From Terriglobia bacterium (GTDB lineage Bacteria; Acidobacteriota; Terriglobia; Bryobacterales; Bryobacteraceae), in NCBI GenBank assembly GCA_020073345.1, contig JAIQFI010000042.1:1-57536 (forward strand): a stretch of 57,536 nt of DNA, given 5' to 3'. Below, piece after piece: positions 7,346 through 16,681 of this stretch (positions are counted from its first letter, which is position 1; every line of letters begins with the position of its first letter). A program made the position numbers and the translations under genes. The notes beneath the pieces were generated by a model. It was not told the DNA's origin, searched no databases, and saw only the letters and a list, made by a program, of their open reading frames with translations.

Positions 7346-8394
7346 CAGCGCTTTCATAGCATCAATAGCGGTCCCGCACGTTGGGCGATCTAATGTTTTT
7401 GCAAGTGACGGGCAATCGAACCGGAGCTAGGTTTTTGGGACGCCCTTGCGCGCCCGTTAGGCGATCAGGAAACGGAATCGTCCCGATTGCCCGATGAGGT
7501 TTGCCCGGCTCGCCTGGGTCGCCAGAACGTTTTTGGGACGACATCCGCATGGCAAGCGCCGCTCAGTCTTCCTTTTGACGATGCTTGCGTTTAGACTCGG
7601 CGCCCTCCTGGCACGCCGGCGGAAGCGCGTTTCGTTGGGTTTCCTCAATGGTCGGGCCGGGGCGGGTGCTGGGTTCAGGGCCGCTTAGTGCAACGCAATT
7701 CCAGTAAATATATATTATACGTGCGCACACAAGCGCAACCGTGTGGAAGTAATACTTGTGCATCAGCGAGTTAGTGCTTATAGGAGTGCTCTGAAAAATT
7801 GAGGCAAGAACCGGGCTCGAAAACAGATGCTTTTCGGGCATCCGGGAGGGGTTCTTATCCACGGGAAAAGAGTGCCGCCGGCGCCGCTGCCATCCCCTAA
7901 CCCATCCCAAGTCCAGACCACAAAGCAAGCGCACCCGGCTCTCGCTTTGGCTATTGCGCCCTGGAAGCCTTTTTGTCGGCTCCGGTACAGCTACCCTCGG
8001 ACCCGACGTTCCGCGAGTTTCGGGACGCAGTTGTTGAATATTGGGACGTCTCGACCCTCGGCAGTGCGCACAAGATTCCCCTACCGATCAAATCTCTCTA
8101 TTTGGCAGTCGACCGTTACGCTCGCACGCTCCGGATTTAAGGCGGGGCGGCAAAGGGTGAAATACCTTCGGCCAACGGGCGCCCATCAGATGGTATTTTA
8201 TTTAACTCGCGCGCGCGAGGCGCGGAGACCAAGGAAGCCCCCGTGAATCAGCAACATAAATCATACAGCCAATTTCTAGAAAAATGCGCTCCCCGCATGC
8301 CGGAAGATACGTGAACAGGAGAGACTCCGACGTCGTCCCTTGAGCCGCGCTGTAAGAGACGATGCCGTCTGGAACATCTCGGCGAGCAACCCAG
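7342..8394. other. About 1 kb with no intact gene
   Basis: No convincing full gene on either strand. The stretch holds a 12-bp direct repeat GTTTTTGGGACG (7431-7442 and 7529-7540), a promoter-like word on the minus strand (CGCACGTATAATATA, 7725-7711) that also occurs before the histidine kinase gene near 52.7 kb, and a coding-like fragment at 7973-8140. It looks like debris between mobile units. Confidence 0.5.
7973..8140 (+). pseudogene. Coding-like 3' fragment of an unknown gene
   Basis: An open frame ends at the TAA at 8138-8140 and reads DPTFREFRDAVVEYWDV, then STLGSAHKIPLPIKSLYLA, then VDRYARTLRI. Third codon positions are mostly G or C, like real genes nearby, and the composition is protein-like. 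There is no good start codon (only a TTG at 7973), and the frame is closed at 7898. I do not recognise the family. It may be the tail of a gene whose front was lost when mobile DNA arrived. Confidence 0.3.
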
Positions 8395-9276
8395 TCAAAG
8401 ATGCGTCGTGACCTCGCGGCCGTTCAGCTGGACGCTGATACGCGGACCGGAGTACACCGGATCAGCCAATGAACGTGTTTCCCTAAGGCAAGCTTTCACC
8501 GACGAACGAAGCCAGAGGAGTACAACGCGGCGAAACTCTTCATTCATGAGCGCCTTGCGGGCGAAGAGGATGGCCTTTCGGTAGATCGTTATGGCTCGAT
8601 CGAACTTGTGTTGGTCCTGATACAGACGGGCCATTGCGACAATCTTCATTGCCTCAAACCATTCGAACTCCTGGCGTTTTTCGAAGTCACCTGACCATTG
8701 CAGATAATCTTCATCCGCCTCGCGGTACCACTCCGAATCGCGGAACTGGTTCGATCGAAACAATGCAACCTGAAACTCGAAATTACCCCGCCAATCTGAG
8801 TGCCGCCTGCGGTAGCGGTTGACCTGTCTCCGAATGGTGTCGGACAGACGGAGGAATGGCGGTTCAGAGCTCTTGCGAGGGGTGCCGACGTTATCCTCGG
8901 CTTCCGTGTCCTGGTCGGACCTCAGGAATCGCCTCTTCAGCCGTTCACACCCGGAATTCAGCAGGGCTTGAGCCACATGCAGGCAGGCCTTTGTGTTGCT
9001 CCCCCGGGCTCCGCCGAGCCGCTCTTGTTCGATCATCTCAGCGGCGGCAACGGCCATCGCGAGTCGGTATTCGGAATCGGAGTCGTGAAACTGTTCGTTT
9101 TGATAGCAAACATAGTCGCCATGCACAAACACGCGGCGGCGCAGCCGGTCGATCAGAATCCAACGCCTCTGCCCCCGCGGTAGATATTCGCCGGAATCAG
9201 TACGACGCTCGGCGATATCGCTGAGGATGTGTGGAATAAACCACACGTAAAGCTCTTGGTCGGTTGGCGTCACCAT
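8395..9276 (-). CDS. Hypothetical protein with TPR-like C-terminal helices
   Basis: Unrecognised protein of 293 residues from the ATG at 9276; a start at 9327 is also possible. No signal peptide or membrane segment. The middle is rich in Arg, Glu and Trp (DTIRRQVNRYRRRHSDW). The C-terminal third (AMKIVAMARLYQDQHKFDRAITIYRKAILFARKAL) has the spacing of one or two TPR helices. It lies divergent from the excisionase-integrase pair and next to an IS, so it is plausibly cargo of a mobile element. No function can be assigned. Confidence 0.6.
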   Translation of the reverse strand: MVTPTDQELYVWFIPHILSDIAERRTDSGEYLPRGQRRWILIDRLRRRVFVHGDYVCYQNEQFHDSDSEYRLAMAVAAAEMIEQERLGGARGSNTKACLHVAQALLNSGCERLKRRFLRSDQDTEAEDNVGTPRKSSEPPFLRLSDTIRRQVNRYRRRHSDWRGNFEFQVALFRSNQFRDSEWYREADEDYLQWSGDFEKRQEFEWFEAMKIVAMARLYQDQHKFDRAITIYRKAILFARKALMNEEFRRVVLLWLRSSVKACLRETRSLADPVYSGPRISVQLNGREVTTHL

Positions 9277-9292
9277 TGTCCCAATCCATACT

Positions 9293-9321
9293 TTGACAGA
9301 TACCACAACTCCGGTGACACT
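9293..9321 (+). promoter_or_regulatory. Weak candidate promoter for the excisionase-integrase pair
   Basis: TTGACA (9293-9298) is followed after 17 bp by GACACT (9316-9321), 30 bp before the start of the HTH gene. The -35 is perfect but the -10 matches the consensus at only three positions. Confidence 0.3.
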
Positions 9322-9350
9322 GATCATGCAGCTACTCGATTTCAGGAATC

Positions 9351-9590
9351 ATGCCGAAGGTCTTGCAGCCCGAGCCGGTAACGATCGACCCGCATTATTC
9401 ACCGCAGTTCTACGCCGAACTATGGGGCACGAGCCCGTCCACCGTAGTCCGATGGTTTCAGGATCTGGAAGGCGTCCTCAAGCTGAACAGACCAGCACGG
9501 AATGGGAAGCGCTCCCGGGTCGAGTTGCGGATTCCGTTCTCGTTGGCCATGAAGGTTTACCGCGAACATACGCAAGGAGCGATAGAATGA
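9351..9590 (+). CDS. Small HTH DNA-binding protein, excisionase-like
   Basis: A 79-residue protein whose centre (PQFYAELWGTSPSTVVRWFQ) reads as a helix-turn-helix of the excisionase/MerR-like class used to choose recombination direction. The second half, NRPARNGKRSRVELRIPFSLAM, fits the basic wing and following helix. The stop overlaps the integrase ATG (ATGA, 9587-9590), and AAGGAG at 9574-9579 is placed to drive the integrase start. Coupling to an integrase is the main support for the excisionase role. Confidence 0.65.
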   Translation: MPKVLQPEPVTIDPHYSPQFYAELWGTSPSTVVRWFQDLEGVLKLNRPARNGKRSRVELRIPFSLAMKVYREHTQGAIE

Positions 9591-10717
9591 CGCCCATGCT
9601 TACACTTCAACGAAGGCACTCTCTAAAGTGCCCCAATCACAACAGAGTTCCCAGCCGTAAGGAAACGAGATGTAGGTGCCCCTTGTGGGCTTGCGGCATG
9701 GTCGACCAACGGAGAGTCCGACTCTCCCTCAAAACCCGTGATCTGCAACGTGCGGCACGTCGGCTGACGGAGATCGAAGACCGCATCTCAGGAAAACCGC
9801 GCAAGACAATCCAAGATGCGGTCAGCGCATTCCGGGCGCAGCACGAAGGCAAGGCCTCTGAAACCAAGCGGAAGTACAAACGCATCCTCGGGTTCTTGGG
9901 TGACTTCTGCGCGAACGCCTCGATTCACTACTTGGACCAGGTGAATGTCGAAACGATGGACAGCTACACTTTGTGGCGGGGAAAAGCCGGCTGGGCCTGG
10001 ATCAAGGAAGTCGAACTGCTAACGCAATTCTTTGAATTCTGCCGCGATCGCGAATGGACTGCGAAGAACCCAGCGCGAAGTCTGAAGCGGCCCAGAATGA
10101 TCGAGGCCAACAATATCGAGCCCTACACCAAACAGGAAATCATTGTGATCATCGCCGCGTGCGACCAGATTGGCCGAACCAGCTATGAGCGCCGGCGTGC
10201 TCGGGCGATGACGCTACTGATGCGGTATGCTGGCTTGCGCATCAGCGATGTGGTTACTCTGTCTCGCGATCACGTCCGGGGGACGCGCCTTGAAAAGCGC
10301 GCCATTAAGAACCACAGAATGATTCGAGTTGAGTTGCCCAGCGCCGTGATTGAGGCGCTTGAAGTGCTGCCGCACCCCAAGGGCGCGGCGGGCGACAACC
10401 GACGATTCTTTTCCAAAGACACGGCCACTCTTCGCAGCCTGGTGAAGGGAGCATGGCGGACAATGGCTGCGGTCTTCAAGCAAGCTGGCGTAACGCACGC
10501 GCATCCGCATCGCTTCCGCCATACGCTTGCATCCGAGCTTCTAGGGAAGGGCGGAAAACTTGAGGAAGTAGCAGCCATCCTCGGGGACAGCGCCGCCACG
10601 ATCAGTCGTTACTATGCGAAGTGGACTCCGGAGTATCAAGACCGGCAAGACGTGTTGATCCGGAAAATCCACGGCACAAATCTGACACAGACAGAAGAAC
10701 AGGCGTCTAAATGCTGA
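9587..10717 (+). CDS. Tyrosine recombinase / phage-type integrase
   Basis: A 376-residue integrase. An N-terminal Cys/His-rich stretch (CPNHNRVPSRKETRCRCPLW) comes before a SAM-like core-binding domain (about residues 75-170). The catalytic domain has R218 (YAGLRISDVV), H308-x-x-R311 (HPHRFRHTLASELLG) and Tyr342/343 (ISRYYAKWTPE), so the active site is complete. I use the ATG at 9587 because it has AAGGAG 7 bp upstream and overlaps the HTH gene; the longer frame from 9293 runs over that gene. The gene ends 20 bp before a tRNA-Phe 3' fragment, the likely attachment site. Confidence 0.92.
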   Translation: MTPMLTLQRRHSLKCPNHNRVPSRKETRCRCPLWACGMVDQRRVRLSLKTRDLQRAARRLTEIEDRISGKPRKTIQDAVSAFRAQHEGKASETKRKYKRILGFLGDFCANASIHYLDQVNVETMDSYTLWRGKAGWAWIKEVELLTQFFEFCRDREWTAKNPARSLKRPRMIEANNIEPYTKQEIIVIIAACDQIGRTSYERRRARAMTLLMRYAGLRISDVVTLSRDHVRGTRLEKRAIKNHRMIRVELPSAVIEALEVLPHPKGAAGDNRRFFSKDTATLRSLVKGAWRTMAAVFKQAGVTHAHPHRFRHTLASELLGKGGKLEEVAAILGDSAATISRYYAKWTPEYQDRQDVLIRKIHGTNLTQTEEQASKC

Positions 10718-10737
10718 TTGTAAAGACTTTAGTGAAG

Positions 10738-10784
10738 TGGCCAGGGACGGAATCGAACCGCCGACGCCAGCCTTTTCAGGGCTG
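10738..10784 (-). other. 3' fragment of tRNA-Phe(GAA): probable integration (att) scar
   Basis: Read on the minus strand, this has a perfect anticodon stem CAGCC/GGCTG around CTGAAAA (anticodon GAA), a 5-nt variable loop, a T-arm with TTCGATT and the acceptor strand CCTGGCC plus discriminator A. The D-arm and 5' acceptor strand are absent from the bases beyond 10784, and CCA is not encoded. A 3' tRNA piece beside an integrase is the usual trace of site-specific integration into a tRNA gene. It is not an intact tRNA gene. Confidence 0.75.
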
Positions 10785-10857
10785 CAGCCTGCCAGGGCTA
10801 AGTCGTTGCAAAGATTGCCAATATTGCATACTTTTGGCTCCAAAAAAGGGGTCTAAG

Positions 10858-10876
10858 TGCAACCAAATGCAACCAA
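10858..10876 (+). repeat. Tandem 9-bp repeat near the att scar
   Basis: TGCAACCAA occurs at 10858-10866 and 10868-10876, ten bases apart (one helical turn). Such spacing beside an attachment site could be integrase arm-type or excisionase binding; this is inference only. Confidence 0.35.
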
Positions 10877-11210
10877 CGGCTCGTTCGGATTTGCTCATGC
10901 TCAGCGAGCCGCGCGGATGGAAAAGCCTGAAGTACAGACTCGCCGGATCTTAGATAGACGGCTTTCGCACGAGATCAGCACTGAAGGGAAAGCACGAGCC
11001 CCGCCTGACCGAGATTAACATTGATAAGCGGATAAGCGCGATCTTGTTACTGGCGGCCTCGAAGCTCGTTGGCCGATGCGCGCGGAGCGAAAAGCCACAG
11101 AGGCCTGCGCGAAAGCACGCACACCTTCCAAAATCCAGCCACCCACCACTCTTTCCGAGAGAAGAAAGTGGAAGTCAACGTGCCAAGTCCGACGTGGATC
11201 GAGAGAGTAC
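10877..11210. other. Gene-free stretch between att scar and operon
   Basis: No gene is supported. The frame of the ligase gene is open from 11076, but this part lacks the family's N-terminal pattern. GAGAG precedes the chosen ATG at 11211. No clear sigma70 hexamer pair was found. Confidence 0.4.
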
Positions 11211-12977
11211 ATGAGTTGGGCACCGATTAAGAAAGACTTATCAGCGGAGCCGGTGCAACCGAATCTGCCCGACCTCGAACGAGCACGCGCGGCATTTTCG
11301 TGGGACCAAGCTCGCGGCGAGCTGGGATCTGTTGGTTGCTTTAACATCGGACAGCTTGCCGTCGATCTCCATGCTGCTGGGCGACTTCGCGATCGCGTCG
11401 CCCTTCGATGGCTGGGTCGGGATGGGACTATTCTTGACACGACCTACTCCCAATTGCGGGATCAGACGAACCGCTTCGCTAACATGCTGCGGTGGCTGGG
11501 CGTTGGCAAAGAGGATCGCGTATTCGCACTGGCAGGGCGAATTCCAGCTCTCTACACCGCGGCGCTGGGGACGCTGAAGAACACCAGCGTCTTTTGCCCA
11601 CTGTTCTCGGCGTTCGGTCCGGAGCCGGTCCGTCAGCGGTTGCAGCGCGGCAATGCCAAAGTTCTGGTGACTACCGAGAGGCTGTACCGGAAGACGATTG
11701 CCGAATTGCGTGGCGCATTGCCAGAACTGAAACACATCCTGTTGACCGATGCTCGCGAGAACGTCGATTCCAGTGTCTGGGCGCTGGAGCCGCTACTAGC
11801 CCAAGTGTCTCCGGACTTCGCGGTCCCGCGCACCGGCCCGGACGACATGGCCCTTCTGCACTTCACTAGCGGCACCACCGGAATGCCGAAGGGCGCCATT
11901 CACGTCCACAACGCCGCGCTGATGCACTACATGACTGGAAAGTTCGCTCTGGATCTGCATCCGGAAGACATCTTCTGGTGTACGGCGGATCCAGGTTGGG
12001 TCACGGGAACCTCCTACGGGATCATTGCGCCCCTTCTTCACGGAGTGACCAACCTCATCGATGAAGGCGACTTCGACGCCGATCGCTGGTACAGCGTCCT
12101 CGAGAAGCAGAAGGTGACGGTCTGGTATACAGCACCCACCGCGATCCGCATGTTGATGCGACTTCCTGGTGAGCCGCGAGCCCGATACGACCTCAGCCGT
12201 CTTCGTCTGATTGCCAGCGTCGGCGAGCCGTTGAATCCTTCCGCCGTGGTCTGGGGCCAGCAAGCGCTCGGATTGCCGATTCATGACAACTGGTGGCAGA
12301 CCGAGACAGGCGGCATCATGATTTCAAACTATCCGTCGATGGAGATCCGGCCCGGGTCGATGGGGAAGCCGTTACCCGGAGTTGATGCAGCCATTGTTCG
12401 TCGGCTGAGTGACGGCGGCGTGGAGGTCCTAGAACAGCCGGATCAAGAGGGCGAGCTCGCGCTAAAACCGGGATGGCCATCCATGTTTCGGGGCTATCTG
12501 CACGAACCGGAGCGCTATGCAAAATGCTTCGCCAAAGACGTTTCAGGTAAAGACTGGTATTTGACCGGCGATCTGGCGCGTCGAGACGTCGACGGTTACT
12601 TTACGTTCGTTGGCCGCGCGGATGACATCATCAAGACTGCTGGACACATGGTCGGGCCATTCGAGGTGGAAAGCGCATTGATGGAGCATCCGGCCGTGGC
12701 CGAGGCGGGCGTGATCGGGAAGCCCGACCCCACCATCGGAGAGATCGTGAAGGCATTCGTGGCATTGCGACCGGGACATACACCGAACGAGGACTTGAAG
12801 CTGGAGATTCTGGGATTTGCCAGAAAGAAGCTGGGGGCAGCCGTGTCACCGAAAGAGATTGAGTTTTGTTCCCTGATTCCCCGCACTCGGAGCGGCAAGA
12901 TCATGCGCCGGCTGCTCAAAGCGAGAGAATTGGGATTGCCGGAGGGAGATTTGTCGACCCTGGAGGGAACCGCATGA
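11211..12977 (+). CDS. acsA: AMP-forming acetyl/acyl-CoA synthetase (AcsA-like)
   Basis: A 588-residue ANL-family ligase that would adenylate a carboxylate and pass it to CoA or a carrier thiol. The P-loop-like A3 motif is [15 protein letters not shown]5 is NWWQTETGG and A7/A8 is [20 protein letters not shown]. The C-terminal lysine motif is [14 protein letters not shown]. Sequence and length resemble Bacillus-type AcsA more than the longer Acs. It opens a five-gene operon in which each gene overlaps the next, with the stop sharing ATGA with the E1-alpha start. With an acyl carrier protein in the operon, the acceptor could be ACP rather than CoA; that is a hypothesis. Confidence 0.88.
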   Translation: MSWAPIKKDLSAEPVQPNLPDLERARAAFSWDQARGELGSVGCFNIGQLAVDLHAAGRLRDRVALRWLGRDGTILDTTYSQLRDQTNRFANMLRWLGVGKEDRVFALAGRIPALYTAALGTLKNTSVFCPLFSAFGPEPVRQRLQRGNAKVLVTTERLYRKTIAELRGALPELKHILLTDARENVDSSVWALEPLLAQVSPDFAVPRTGPDDMALLHFTSGTTGMPKGAIHVHNAALMHYMTGKFALDLHPEDIFWCTADPGWVTGTSYGIIAPLLHGVTNLIDEGDFDADRWYSVLEKQKVTVWYTAPTAIRMLMRLPGEPRARYDLSRLRLIASVGEPLNPSAVVWGQQALGLPIHDNWWQTETGGIMISNYPSMEIRPGSMGKPLPGVDAAIVRRLSDGGVEVLEQPDQEGELALKPGWPSMFRGYLHEPERYAKCFAKDVSGKDWYLTGDLARRDVDGYFTFVGRADDIIKTAGHMVGPFEVESALMEHPAVAEAGVIGKPDPTIGEIVKAFVALRPGHTPNEDLKLEILGFARKKLGAAVSPKEIEFCSLIPRTRSGKIMRRLLKARELGLPEGDLSTLEGTA

Positions 12978-13951
12978 ACGGCGTTCGCGAGCACCGGCTG
13001 GAACTGCTGCGGCAAATGCTTCTGATACGGCGCTTCGAGGAGAAGTGCGCGGAACTTTACACACAGCAGAAGATCCGCGGATTCCTTCACCTTTATATAG
13101 GCGAGGAAGCCGTGGGGGTCGGAGTGATCCAATCTCTTCGGCCCGAAGACGCGATCGTATCCACTTACCGCGAGCACGGGCACGCGCTGGCCCGGGGCAT
13201 TTCTGCCGGATCGGTGATGGCGGAGATGTTCGGCAAACAGGAGGGCTGCAGCCGCGGACGCGGCGGATCGATGCATCTGTTCGATGCCAGGACGCACTTC
13301 TACGGCGGCAACGCTGTGGTTGGTGGTGGTCTTCCCGTAGCTGTCGGTTTAGCGCTGGCCGACAAGATGCGCAACCAGCCGCGTGTCACCTGCTGCTTTT
13401 TTGGAGACGGGGCTGTTGCCGAGGGCGAGTTTCACGAGTCTATGAACTTGTCGGCCCTGTGGAAACTTCCGGTGCTCTTCGTGTGCGAAAACAATCGCTA
13501 TGCGATGGGCACGCGGCTGGATGTTTCGCATTCGGTAACGGACTTGACGAAGAAAGCCGCCGCTTACTGCGTTCCAGCTGCGGCGGTAGACGGAATGGAC
13601 GTCCTGGCGGTAGAGGAAGCGGCAAGGTCCGCCGCCGAGCACGTGCGCTCCGGAGAAGGACCCTTCTTTCTCGAATGCCGGACGTATCGTTTCCGGGCGC
13701 ACTCGATGTACGATCCGGAACTCTACCGCGACAAGGCTGAAGTGGAAGAGTGGAAGAAACGCGATCCCATCCCGGCTCTGATTCGCACTCTGGAAACAAA
13801 CGGGACCAAAGTTGACGCAGACGTCGCCGACCTTGAGCGGCGCGTCGCCAAGGAGATCGACGAAGCGATTGCATTCGCCGAGGCCGGCACTTGGGAACCG
13901 GTCGAGGATCTTCTCCGCTTCGTCTATTCGGATAAAGGATCGTCCACATGA
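12974..13951 (+). CDS. pdhA: 2-oxoacid dehydrogenase E1 component, alpha subunit (PDH/acetoin-type)
   Basis: Thiamine-diphosphate-dependent decarboxylase subunit of 325 residues. The ThDP motif starts [15 protein letters not shown] and ends [10 protein letters not shown]. The region [12 protein letters not shown] matches the conserved loop of pyruvate and acetoin E1 alpha. The phosphorylation-loop region [15 protein letters not shown] is also conserved. The start is the ATG at 12974, overlapping the ligase stop; the frame is open further upstream but inside the ligase gene. Pyruvate, acetoin and branched-chain forms cannot be separated with certainty by eye. Confidence 0.92.
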   Translation: MNGVREHRLELLRQMLLIRRFEEKCAELYTQQKIRGFLHLYIGEEAVGVGVIQSLRPEDAIVSTYREHGHALARGISAGSVMAEMFGKQEGCSRGRGGSMHLFDARTHFYGGNAVVGGGLPVAVGLALADKMRNQPRVTCCFFGDGAVAEGEFHESMNLSALWKLPVLFVCENNRYAMGTRLDVSHSVTDLTKKAAAYCVPAAAVDGMDVLAVEEAARSAAEHVRSGEGPFFLECRTYRFRAHSMYDPELYRDKAEVEEWKKRDPIPALIRTLETNGTKVDADVADLERRVAKEIDEAIAFAEAGTWEPVEDLLRFVYSDKGSST

Positions 13952-14922
13952 CCTACCGGGATGCCATTCGCGAAGCCATCCGCAAAGCCCTCCAGGCTGA
14001 CGATCGAGTGTTCCTGATGGGCGAGGACGTCGGCCGATATGGCGGCTGTTACGCCGTGAGCAAAGGACTTCTGGCGGAGTTCGGACCCGAGCGGATTCGC
14101 GATACGCCACTATCGGAATCGGCGTTTGTGGGCGCTGGGATCGGAGCCTCGCTGGGTGGCATGCGTCCGATCGTTGAAATCATGACCTGCAACTTTAGCC
14201 TCCTGGCGCTCGACCAGATTGTGAACAACGCCGCGACGTTCCTTCATATGTCGGGTGGCCAGTTCAATGTCCCCGTAGTCATTCGCATGGCGACGGGCGG
14301 AGGGCGGCAACTGGCGGCGCAGCACTCGCACAGCCTGGAAGGTTGGTACGCACACATCCCAGGGATCAAGGTTCTGGCCCCCGCGACTCTCGAAGATGCG
14401 CACGGCATGTTGCTCACGGCCTTGCGGGATCCCGATCCGGTTCTGATCTTCGAAAACGCTCTGCTGTATAACATGGAGGGGGAGTTGGCAGCAGATGCCG
14501 GGCCGATTGAGATTGATCACGCCCGCGTGCGCAGGCCCGGCCGGGATATATCGGTGATCACCTACGGCAACAGCCTGTGGAAAGCCCTGGAGGCTGCGAA
14601 AGTTTTGGGCGAAAAAGGGATCGAGGCGGAGGTTGTGGATCTTCGGACGCTTCGCCCGCTGGACGATCGCACCTTGGTGGAATCCGTTTCCCGAACCCAC
14701 CGCGCTTTGATTGTGGATGAGGGTTGGCGCAGCGGAGGAATTTCGGCGGAAGTGAGCGCGCGTTTGATGGAGCAGGCTCTATACGACCTCGATGCCCCAG
14801 TCGAGCGTCTTTGTGGCGCCGAAGTCCCCATGCCCTACGCTGCGCACATGGAGGCGGCAGCGATCCCGCAGGTGGCGACTATCAGCGCTGCAGTCGAAAG
14901 AGTGGTTGCATCGCATGGGTGA
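13948..14922 (+). CDS. pdhB: 2-oxoacid dehydrogenase E1 component, beta subunit
   Basis: A 324-residue partner of the alpha subunit. It starts [15 protein letters not shown] and has the family landmarks [38 protein letters not shown] (read in two parts), and the C-terminal [19 protein letters not shown] used in assembly with E2. The start overlaps the alpha stop by ATGA (13948-13951), and the stop overlaps the E2 start by 8 bp. Together with alpha it would decarboxylate a 2-oxoacid and acylate the E2 lipoyl arm. Confidence 0.93.
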   Translation: MTYRDAIREAIRKALQADDRVFLMGEDVGRYGGCYAVSKGLLAEFGPERIRDTPLSESAFVGAGIGASLGGMRPIVEIMTCNFSLLALDQIVNNAATFLHMSGGQFNVPVVIRMATGGGRQLAAQHSHSLEGWYAHIPGIKVLAPATLEDAHGMLLTALRDPDPVLIFENALLYNMEGELAADAGPIEIDHARVRRPGRDISVITYGNSLWKALEAAKVLGEKGIEAEVVDLRTLRPLDDRTLVESVSRTHRALIVDEGWRSGGISAEVSARLMEQALYDLDAPVERLCGAEVPMPYAAHMEAAAIPQVATISAAVERVVASHG

Positions 14923-16045
14923 GTTCCGGATGCCGAGCCTCGGCGCCGATATGACCGAAGGCACGCTGGTGCAATGGAACGTCAAACCCGGCGATGCCAT
15001 CAAGCGAGGGGACATCATCGCAGTAGTGGGCACGGAGAAGGCCGATATAGAGGTCGAGGTCTATCAGACCGGCACCGTAGAGAAGTTGATCGCCCAGCCG
15101 GGAGATAAGCTGCCGGTGGGAACTCCGATCGCGCTTATTCACGTGGAAGGAGAGGCTCCTGTTGAGGTCGCGCCTGTACAGCCAGCGCCTAAAGCTGGCG
15201 GGCGCGTGAGAGCCTCACCCATGGCGCGGAAGCTGGCGCAGGATTTGGGCGTCGATCTTGAAAAGATCACCGGCACGGGTCCGCACGGAGTGATCGAGCG
15301 CCACGACGTCGAACAGGCGGCTCAAACAAAAGCGTCGGAGAATGCCGAGCACATCGAGGCTGCCGCGCCCGCGAAGCCAGTGGCGGGGATGCGCCACGCA
15401 ATCGCCGTGGCCATGGCGCGCTCGAACCGCGAGATCCCGCATTACTATCTCTCGACTCAGATCGACATGAGCGTCGCTCTCGATTGGCTGCAGGGGTTCA
15501 ACCAGAAACGCTCCATCGAGAATCGAGTTCTACCGGCGGCGCTCCTGCTGAAAGCCGTGGCGCGCGGACTTGTACAGGTGCCCGAACTAAACGGTTTTTG
15601 GGTTGACGATCAGCTCAAGCCGTCGCCAGAAGTTCATCTTGGCGTAGCGATTTCACTTCGCGGCGGCGGCCTCATGATCCCCGCAATCCATGCCGCCGAG
15701 CAAAAGTCCCTCGAGGAACTGATGGCCGCATTGCGGGATGTCATAACGCGGGCTCGCTCCGGCCGGCTGCGCAGCTCCGAGATCACGGAGGGCACGATTA
15801 CAGTGACCAATCTGGGCGACCTTGGCGTCGAGACTGTCTTTGGGGTGATTTACCCGCCGCAGGTGGCCTTGGTCGGGTTTGGCAAAATCATGGATCGTCC
15901 TTGGGCCGCCGAACACGGCATGCTCGGTGTGCGGCCGGTACTGACCGCGACGCTGGCAGCCGACCATCGTGCCACCGACGGTCACCGCGGTGCCCAGTTT
16001 CTGCAAATCCTCGATGACCTGCTCCAGGAACCCGGTAAACTATGA
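14915..16045 (+). CDS. pdhC: Lipoyl-dependent acyltransferase E2 component
   Basis: A 376-residue E2 with one lipoyl domain (residues 1-78; lipoylated lysine in [10 protein letters not shown]), a flexible linker, a peripheral subunit-binding domain ([18 protein letters not shown] then GTGPHGVI) and a catalytic acyltransferase domain. The active site block [15 protein letters not shown] keeps the His and Asp of the DHRxxDG motif. The ATG at 14915 lies inside the end of the beta-subunit gene. No dihydrolipoamide dehydrogenase (E3) gene is present in the window, so E3 must come from elsewhere or be dispensable. Confidence 0.93.
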   Translation: MGEFRMPSLGADMTEGTLVQWNVKPGDAIKRGDIIAVVGTEKADIEVEVYQTGTVEKLIAQPGDKLPVGTPIALIHVEGEAPVEVAPVQPAPKAGGRVRASPMARKLAQDLGVDLEKITGTGPHGVIERHDVEQAAQTKASENAEHIEAAAPAKPVAGMRHAIAVAMARSNREIPHYYLSTQIDMSVALDWLQGFNQKRSIENRVLPAALLLKAVARGLVQVPELNGFWVDDQLKPSPEVHLGVAISLRGGGLMIPAIHAAEQKSLEELMAALRDVITRARSGRLRSSEITEGTITVTNLGDLGVETVFGVIYPPQVALVGFGKIMDRPWAAEHGMLGVRPVLTATLAADHRATDGHRGAQFLQILDDLLQEPGKL

Positions 16046-16308
16046 CCGAATCCGAAATTCAAACGGCCATCTTTGATGGTCTTCGGAAAATCGCGCCGGA
16101 AACCGACCCCCGGCAGCTTTCTCCCGCCGCAAACCTGCGCGAAGCCTTGGACATCGACTCCTTCGACTTCCTGAATTTCCTGATCAGCCTGCACGAACGG
16201 TTGGGCGTCGAGATTCCAGAGGCTGATTACGGCCGGCTCACCACGCTGTCAGCTCTCGTTCAATACCTCTCCAAGAAACTGCCCAGAGAGCCCACTAAGG
16301 CGTCATAA
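16042..16308 (+). CDS. Acyl carrier protein-like protein closing the E1-E2 operon
   Basis: An 88-residue carrier protein. The phosphopantetheine serine lies in [19 protein letters not shown], followed by the helix-3 region [15 protein letters not shown]. It is more divergent than a fatty-acid-synthesis AcpP, where DSLD is usual. ATGA overlap with the E2 gene (16042-16045) makes it part of the same operon. A dedicated carrier beside E2 suggests that the acyl group made by E1-E2 or by the ligase is delivered to ACP; this is inferred from context only. Confidence 0.82.
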   Translation: MTESEIQTAIFDGLRKIAPETDPRQLSPAANLREALDIDSFDFLNFLISLHERLGVEIPEADYGRLTTLSALVQYLSKKLPREPTKAS

Positions 16309-16367
16309 CATGCTCCACACCATCAAGTCCCGCAGGCCGATTACCGCGCCGCTTGAGATTGTTGTCA

Positions 16368-16646
16368 TCAGCTCTGGGCCGCGCGTGGTCCGAAACGATT
16401 CCAGATGAGACCTACGACGCAACCCATCACATATCCGATGCCGGCAGTCACCAGGACCAGAGTAGCCGCTGTACCCAGGTTGAAGGCGGCGATCTTATAG
16501 GGCGGCGTGATCATATGCAGACGGAAGATAAAATCCATAAGCGGTTGAGCCGCGCCGAGCCAGACCAACAGGGCCCACAATGCGTGCCAAACTGCCAGGA
16601 AAATACCGAACACTAGCCCGAACGAATGTGGGTGAGTGCGCCTCAT
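16368..16646 (-). CDS. Small two-helix membrane protein
   Basis: A 92-residue protein with hydrophobic segments at about residues 9-31 (FGLVFGIFLAVWHALWALLV) and 55-80 (FNLGTAATLVLVTAGIGYVM). The pattern recalls the DUF5676 small membrane proteins, but I am not certain. It lies alone between the ACP gene (opposite strand) and the nicotinate phosphoribosyltransferase gene (same strand). Confidence 0.6.
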   Translation of the reverse strand: MRRTHPHSFGLVFGIFLAVWHALWALLVWLGAAQPLMDFIFRLHMITPPYKIAAFNLGTAATLVLVTAGIGYVMGCVVGLIWNRFGPRAAQS

Positions 16647-16681
16647 AAGAACATGCTCCTCTGAACTCGGTTATCTGCACC

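Noticed and set aside
7404-7426. Second att copy or tRNA relic (contains ACGGGCAATCGAACCG)
   Set aside because: It shares AATCGAACCG with the tRNA-Phe scar, but the T-stem does not pair and flanking bases do not match; ten shared bases are weak evidence.
7563-7934. 123-residue minus-strand frame in the gene-poor region
   Set aside because: Atypical composition and no start signal; it covers the promoter-like word and looks like a chance frame.
10738-10784. Functional tRNA-Phe
   Set aside because: Only the anticodon arm, T-arm and 3' strand are present; the D-arm and 5' acceptor strand cannot be found beyond 10784.
10711-10953. 80-residue plus-strand frame after the integrase
   Set aside because: It runs through the tRNA-Phe 3' fragment and has no protein-like pattern.
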